64,000 nt of DNA from Gordionus sp. m RMFG-2023 (Eukaryota; Nematomorpha; Gordioida; Chordodea; Parachordodidae), in the NCBI RefSeq assembly GCF_954871325.1, contig NC_088779.1:18974846-19038845 (forward strand). The letters run 5' to 3'. The notes under the pieces are model-generated. The model was given only the letters and a program-made list of their open reading frames with translations. It was not told the DNA's origin and did no database searches. Of the stretch, positions 60,558 through 64,000 are shown one piece after another. Position 1 is the stretch's first letter; each line of letters begins with the position of its first letter. Both the position numbers and the translations under genes were made by a program.

Positions 60558-61130
60558 ATGGATATAAAACCAGAATTAATATATAAAATTCCAAAATTAG
60601 TTGGACTACTTACTGAGATTTACTTAGACAGAATATTAAGTTATTTTTCGACCAGCACATTATCGGACTCTATTAAAATAAATACTTTGCTTAATAATTT
60701 ATCAGACGAGGTCTTTGACAACATTAAATCAATTTGTTCCGATACCCATATTAGATCTTAAAATAGTGACTAAAAAGTTAACTTACCTTTGTGCAAGATA
60801 AAAACATTTTAATAAATAAATTTAACTTATTACAGCAGAACTCGATTGAGAATTTCATGCAATGGTACATATGAGTATCGAAACTGCATAAAAAATGTAT
60901 TTTTTCGGACGATAGTAGATTAAAAGCAAAATTACGTACATCTACCTTAAATGACAAAATAAAATATAAATTTTGTAAAAATATTAATTTAACCTTAAAT
61001 GAAATGGTTGAGCTAGGAATTAAATTAGATAGTATCAATGATAAATCAGATGTTGATAATATAAGTTATATGAATAACGATAAAAATTCTGATAAAGATA
61101 AAAACTTTAACAATAGTAATAGAAATGACA
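60558..61130 (+). pseudogene. Gag-like fossil of a Gypsy-type LTR retroelement
   Basis: The fragment shows the residue pattern of a retrotransposon Gag core: a LLNNLSDEVFDNIKSICSD stretch near the start and a later part with a leucine/lysine-rich segment and an Asp/Asn-rich end. It is broken and partial. No LTR, protease, reverse transcriptase or integrase is visible, and it is cut off by the satellite element that starts at about 61130. Its state suggests an old insertion. The family name is inferred from the pattern alone. Confidence 0.45.
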
Positions 61131-61700
61131 ATGAAAATAAATTTATTTATTTGATGTTTTTTAATAAAAAAAATAATATGCTGCTATATTGTAAAAATGT
61201 AATATTCTTTATAATATAATTTATTAGTGATTTTCACAATCTTCTTTGTAAATACATCTTTTATTGAGGAATTATATTGTAAATTTTATTAGATAAATAA
61301 ACAATCTTTTAGGTGAAATCTTTTATCATTTTTTTAAAATTATCTATTTATTATTAAATAAGGTGGATTTTATGAAACTTTTTTGATGTTATTTTATATG
61401 ATCTTTTTAAGGATAATATTTTAATGTGACAATTGTCATAATCGTTCTTTTATAAGTTTTTTGAATTTTTTTGAAGGAAGTATGTTAAAATAAGTATTAA
61501 TAACATGTGTAAATACAAATTTAGTGAAGATGTACCAATGAAAAGTGACAATTGTCATAATCGTTATTTTTAAAGTTTTTCGAATTTTTTTGACGAAAAT
61601 ATGTTAAAATAAGAATTAATAACATGTGTAAATATAAATTTAGTGAAGATGTACCAATGAAAAGTGACATTTGTCATAATCGTTAATTTTAAAGTTTTTA
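61130..61700. repeat. Satellite element copy 3: leader and short array
   Basis: The leader (61130-61425) is about 95% identical to 54620-54915. About 2.5 tandem units follow, with GACAATTGTC and TTAGTGAAGATGTACCAATG. It stands between the Gag-like fossil and a hAT end. Confidence 0.85.
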
Positions 61701-61704
61701 TTGA

Positions 61705-62005
61705 AGACTTCTGCAACAGAAAAATTGGTAAGAGTGTATCATAACTTAAGATTCATTAAAAATATTAAAGAAAATAATTATATTGAATATGAATCAGAAC
61801 AAGACTATGCCAAGGAAGGCGAAACATTAACTATCTATAGAATGTATAAAATAATATTATGGAATTTTATATTATAGATTCATTATAATATTATATATAT
61901 AAAATAAAGTTAATATTGGAACATTTATTTGAATTTGACCATATTTAGCCATATTTGACCGGTCAATTGATCGAATCGTATTTGACAGGTCAAATGCACA
62001 ACCCT
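61705..62005 (+). mobile_element. Right part of a GGTCAATTGACC-family hAT
   Basis: It matches the right half of the element at 40721: AAAGAAAATAATTATATTGA with peptide KENNYIEYESEQD, then subterminal TTTGACCGGTCAATTGATCG and the end CACAACCCTG. The left part is missing, replaced by the satellite copy. Defective. Confidence 0.75.
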
Positions 62006-62009
62006 GATT

Positions 62010-62550
62010 CAAATGATCTTCTGCTAATTTTTTTTTACACCGTTTATATATTTTTTTTAAATATAAGTCTAAAATATTAGTTTTCTGGAAAAATATTTAG
62101 ATGCAGGTTGAATCATTTCCCAAAAGACTAAAAAAGACCTCATGAAAGACGGTTTGAAGCGGTAACGACATTTATTTTCGCCGCATTTTAAATTTTTTTT
62201 GCTTCTGCGCACTCGCTTTAAATTTATTAAAAGTAAAAAAATCTACCTAATTTAATTCTTCGTTTTATGATGTTAAATATATATATATAATATTGGTGAC
62301 CTTAAAAAATATTGAATAATTTTTTTAGACTACACCCTGAAGAAATATGTTTTAACCCTATATTAAGAAAACATTCTTTTTGGTCGTTAAGAGCTTGTTA
62401 AATTATGCATGATATTGAGCGATAGTCAACTTTATAAAACTATAATGTTAACAAATATGAACAATATAAGATATGGTTATACAAATTATTTAAATACTGA
62501 ACTACATCTCGACTGGAAAAGAAGAGTAGCTTCATATAAGAACGGACCCT
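62010..62550. other. AT-rich DNA, no gene seen
   Basis: No open frame or element end that I can support. Confidence 0.5.
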
Positions 62551-62552
62551 TT

Positions 62553-62622
62553 ATTTTAGTTATAACATGATCTTGATATTTTAGTTATAACATGATCTTG
62601 ATATTTTAGTTATAACATGATC
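62553..62622. repeat. 25-bp tandem repeat, 2.8 copies
   Basis: The unit ATTTTAGTTATAACATGATC followed by TTGAT is repeated without mismatch. Confidence 0.93.
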
Positions 62623-62629
62623 AGAAATA

Positions 62630-63450
62630 AAATAAGGTTAAAGAATCTTATTTGCATTTCAGAAAAAAAATTAATTTAAATCATGAATTTACTATGATAA
62701 TAGGTGAATTTTTAGTTATAATTTATAATTAACTCTAAAAATCGATGATCAGCTAAAAAATGATTTTTTATAATAAGAATTATTATTTTAAATAGGCCAC
62801 CTAACATGAATTGATTAGAACAATAGGAATTTTAATGTTAAAAATTATTATGTTTTTTTTAAATAAAGGGATTGGCCCTTAAGTAAAATATAATTTTGCC
62901 CCTAAAGTGATATAAAATAATAACTAATTCTATTCCCAGATCATTACCTCTTTTATAAAAAAACCTAACACCTTAAATTAAAATGCCAAGCATTGAAAAA
63001 ATTAATCTTTGCAAATATAAAGTTAGATATTAATATAACTTTCTCAAATGACACCATTTCTGTCAATAATGAGGAAACGTTAAAGCCAGTGCGGGAACCC
63101 GAACCTAAATTTTTTTTGAACCCGAACTCTTTTTCGTGGTTCGGGGCTCAAAAATTGTTTTGTTTATTTTCAATATCAAAAACATTACTGGGTGAATTTT
63201 TCTTAGAATCATTTTCATTATGGTAAAAATTTTAAAATTTCATCGCTACACTTTTCAAAATTTTTATAATATATAATATATATTTAAGGAATATCTATTG
63301 TTGTATGTTGGATTTTTTCATTATACAAATCAAACATAATTAATTAAATTAAGGCTATAATAATATCAAACTAACTAACTAACTATAAAAATAGATTATT
63401 CTAAAACGACAACATAGTATAAAACGGAGAAGAAATTAAGGAATAAAAGT
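62630..63450. other. AT-rich DNA with one hAT-like end
   Basis: At 63085-63155 the sequence GCGGGAACCCGAACC and GAACCCGAACTC with TTCGGGGCTC resembles the GC-rich subterminal repeats of a hAT terminus. No partner was found. The plus frame across it (62993-63226) is repeat-derived. Confidence 0.4.
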
Positions 63451-63454
63451 AAGT

Positions 63455-63664
63455 CTAGGAAAACATTTTGGAAAGACTCGAGTCCCGGAGAAGTTTACCT
63501 AAGAAAGTTAAGGTAGATGTCAAGGTAATAACCATAGCTCTGGTCTCAATTTCATTTGTTATTGAACAGTTAGTATGACAGGCAGGAATTGTAATGAAAA
63601 AGAACATCACAAGATAAAATAGTTTATTAAATGCAAGTTGCAATGTAATGTCAAAGCTAGGCAT
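63455..63664 (-). CDS. Possible first exon of a secreted protein
   Basis: A minus-strand frame starts MPSFDITLQLAFNKLFYLVM and continues FFFITIPACHTNC, a plausible signal peptide with a hydrophobic core of about 15 residues. It then reads SITNEIETRAMVITLTSTLT. A GTAAAC donor-like site lies at about 63499, after TTTCTTAG. Base composition is more even than in the flanks. No second exon was found and I recognise no family, so this may be chance. Confidence 0.22.
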   Translation of the reverse strand: MPSFDITLQLAFNKLFYLVMFFFITIPACHTNCSITNEIETRAMVITLTSTLTFLGKLLRDSSLSKMFS

Positions 63665-64000
63665 AAAATATCTATATTTTAATTTATCGCTTCTTGAAAA
63701 ATTATATTAAAATACTCAGACTAAATAAGATGTGGATAATATAATAGTTATTCAAAATATAATTCATATTGTTCACAATAGAATATAAATTTTTAAATTA
63801 TATTGTATTTTATAATTATGATGATCAATTATTTATGGTGATGGTGAATGCTAAATAATAAAATAATTTTTAAAAAATTGATGTTGGTGTTATTTTTATT
63901 AAATTTTATAAATGCATATTTATCTGGACTCCGGACTGCCTGGTTAAGAGATTTTTTGAATTTAGAACGAGGGATCACAGCGCTCAAACCCCTACAATCC
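63665..64000. other. AT-rich DNA with a possible element end
   Basis: The last 75 bases are GC-richer (GGACTCCGGACTGCCTGG) and may begin a repeat that leaves the window. No gene seen. Confidence 0.35.

Noticed and set aside
1-64000. CRISPR array, bacterial operons, phage genes
   Set aside because: The spliced gene, hAT/LINE content and lack of dense coding mark eukaryotic nuclear DNA; the short tandem repeats have no unique spacers.

Overview
This is a very AT-rich, gene-poor stretch of a eukaryotic nuclear genome, most likely from an invertebrate animal. The one convincing host gene has short spliced exons with GT-AG borders and codes for a low-complexity Gln/Ser/Thr/Ala-rich protein. The repeats are of kinds common in animals: hAT transposons of several families, restriction-like-endonuclease LINEs and hAT-type MITEs. 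I cannot name the species. No rRNA, tRNA or CRISPR array was seen.

Layout. 0-7.3 kb: AT-rich DNA with a small palindrome, a long-TIR MITE and a 1.2-kb TIR element. 7.4-10.8 kb: two tandem copies of one hAT transposon, each carrying the same nested GGCCCGG-type MITE. 10.8-22 kb: a TIR MITE, a LINE tail on the minus strand, a 1.0-kb TIR element and much featureless DNA. 22.2-24.6 kb: a third copy of the tandem hAT family, on the minus strand, split by another hAT and by a MITE. 29.9-32.6 kb: a 110-bp duplication and a 1.34-kb imperfect palindrome. 34.1-38.1 kb: two hAT elements with GAACGCGTTC subterminal repeats.

38.28-47.5 kb: the host gene, seven visible exons and about 664 codons, with a 6.1-kb intron that holds three hAT insertions. 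No DNA-binding domain is visible in the window, although the composition, a basic patch and a sumoylation-type site suggest a nuclear regulator. 48.7-49.5 kb: the C-terminal end of an RLE-type LINE. 49.9-53.1 kb: a MITE, then a hAT inside another hAT, each insertion with a perfect 8-bp target duplication. 53.6-62.0 kb: GC-rich MITEs, then a family made of an AT-rich leader followed by about 119-bp tandem units. One copy forms a large inverted pair of arrays. A Gag-like retroelement fossil and another hAT end lie beside the third copy.

The window is therefore mostly a record of transposition into an AT-rich background. At least six hAT families can be told apart by their GC-rich, near-palindromic subterminal repeats, and nesting gives their relative ages. 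I worked by eye: TIRs, target duplications, splice sites and protein motifs were read directly, while family names rest on remembered motif patterns and not on database searches.
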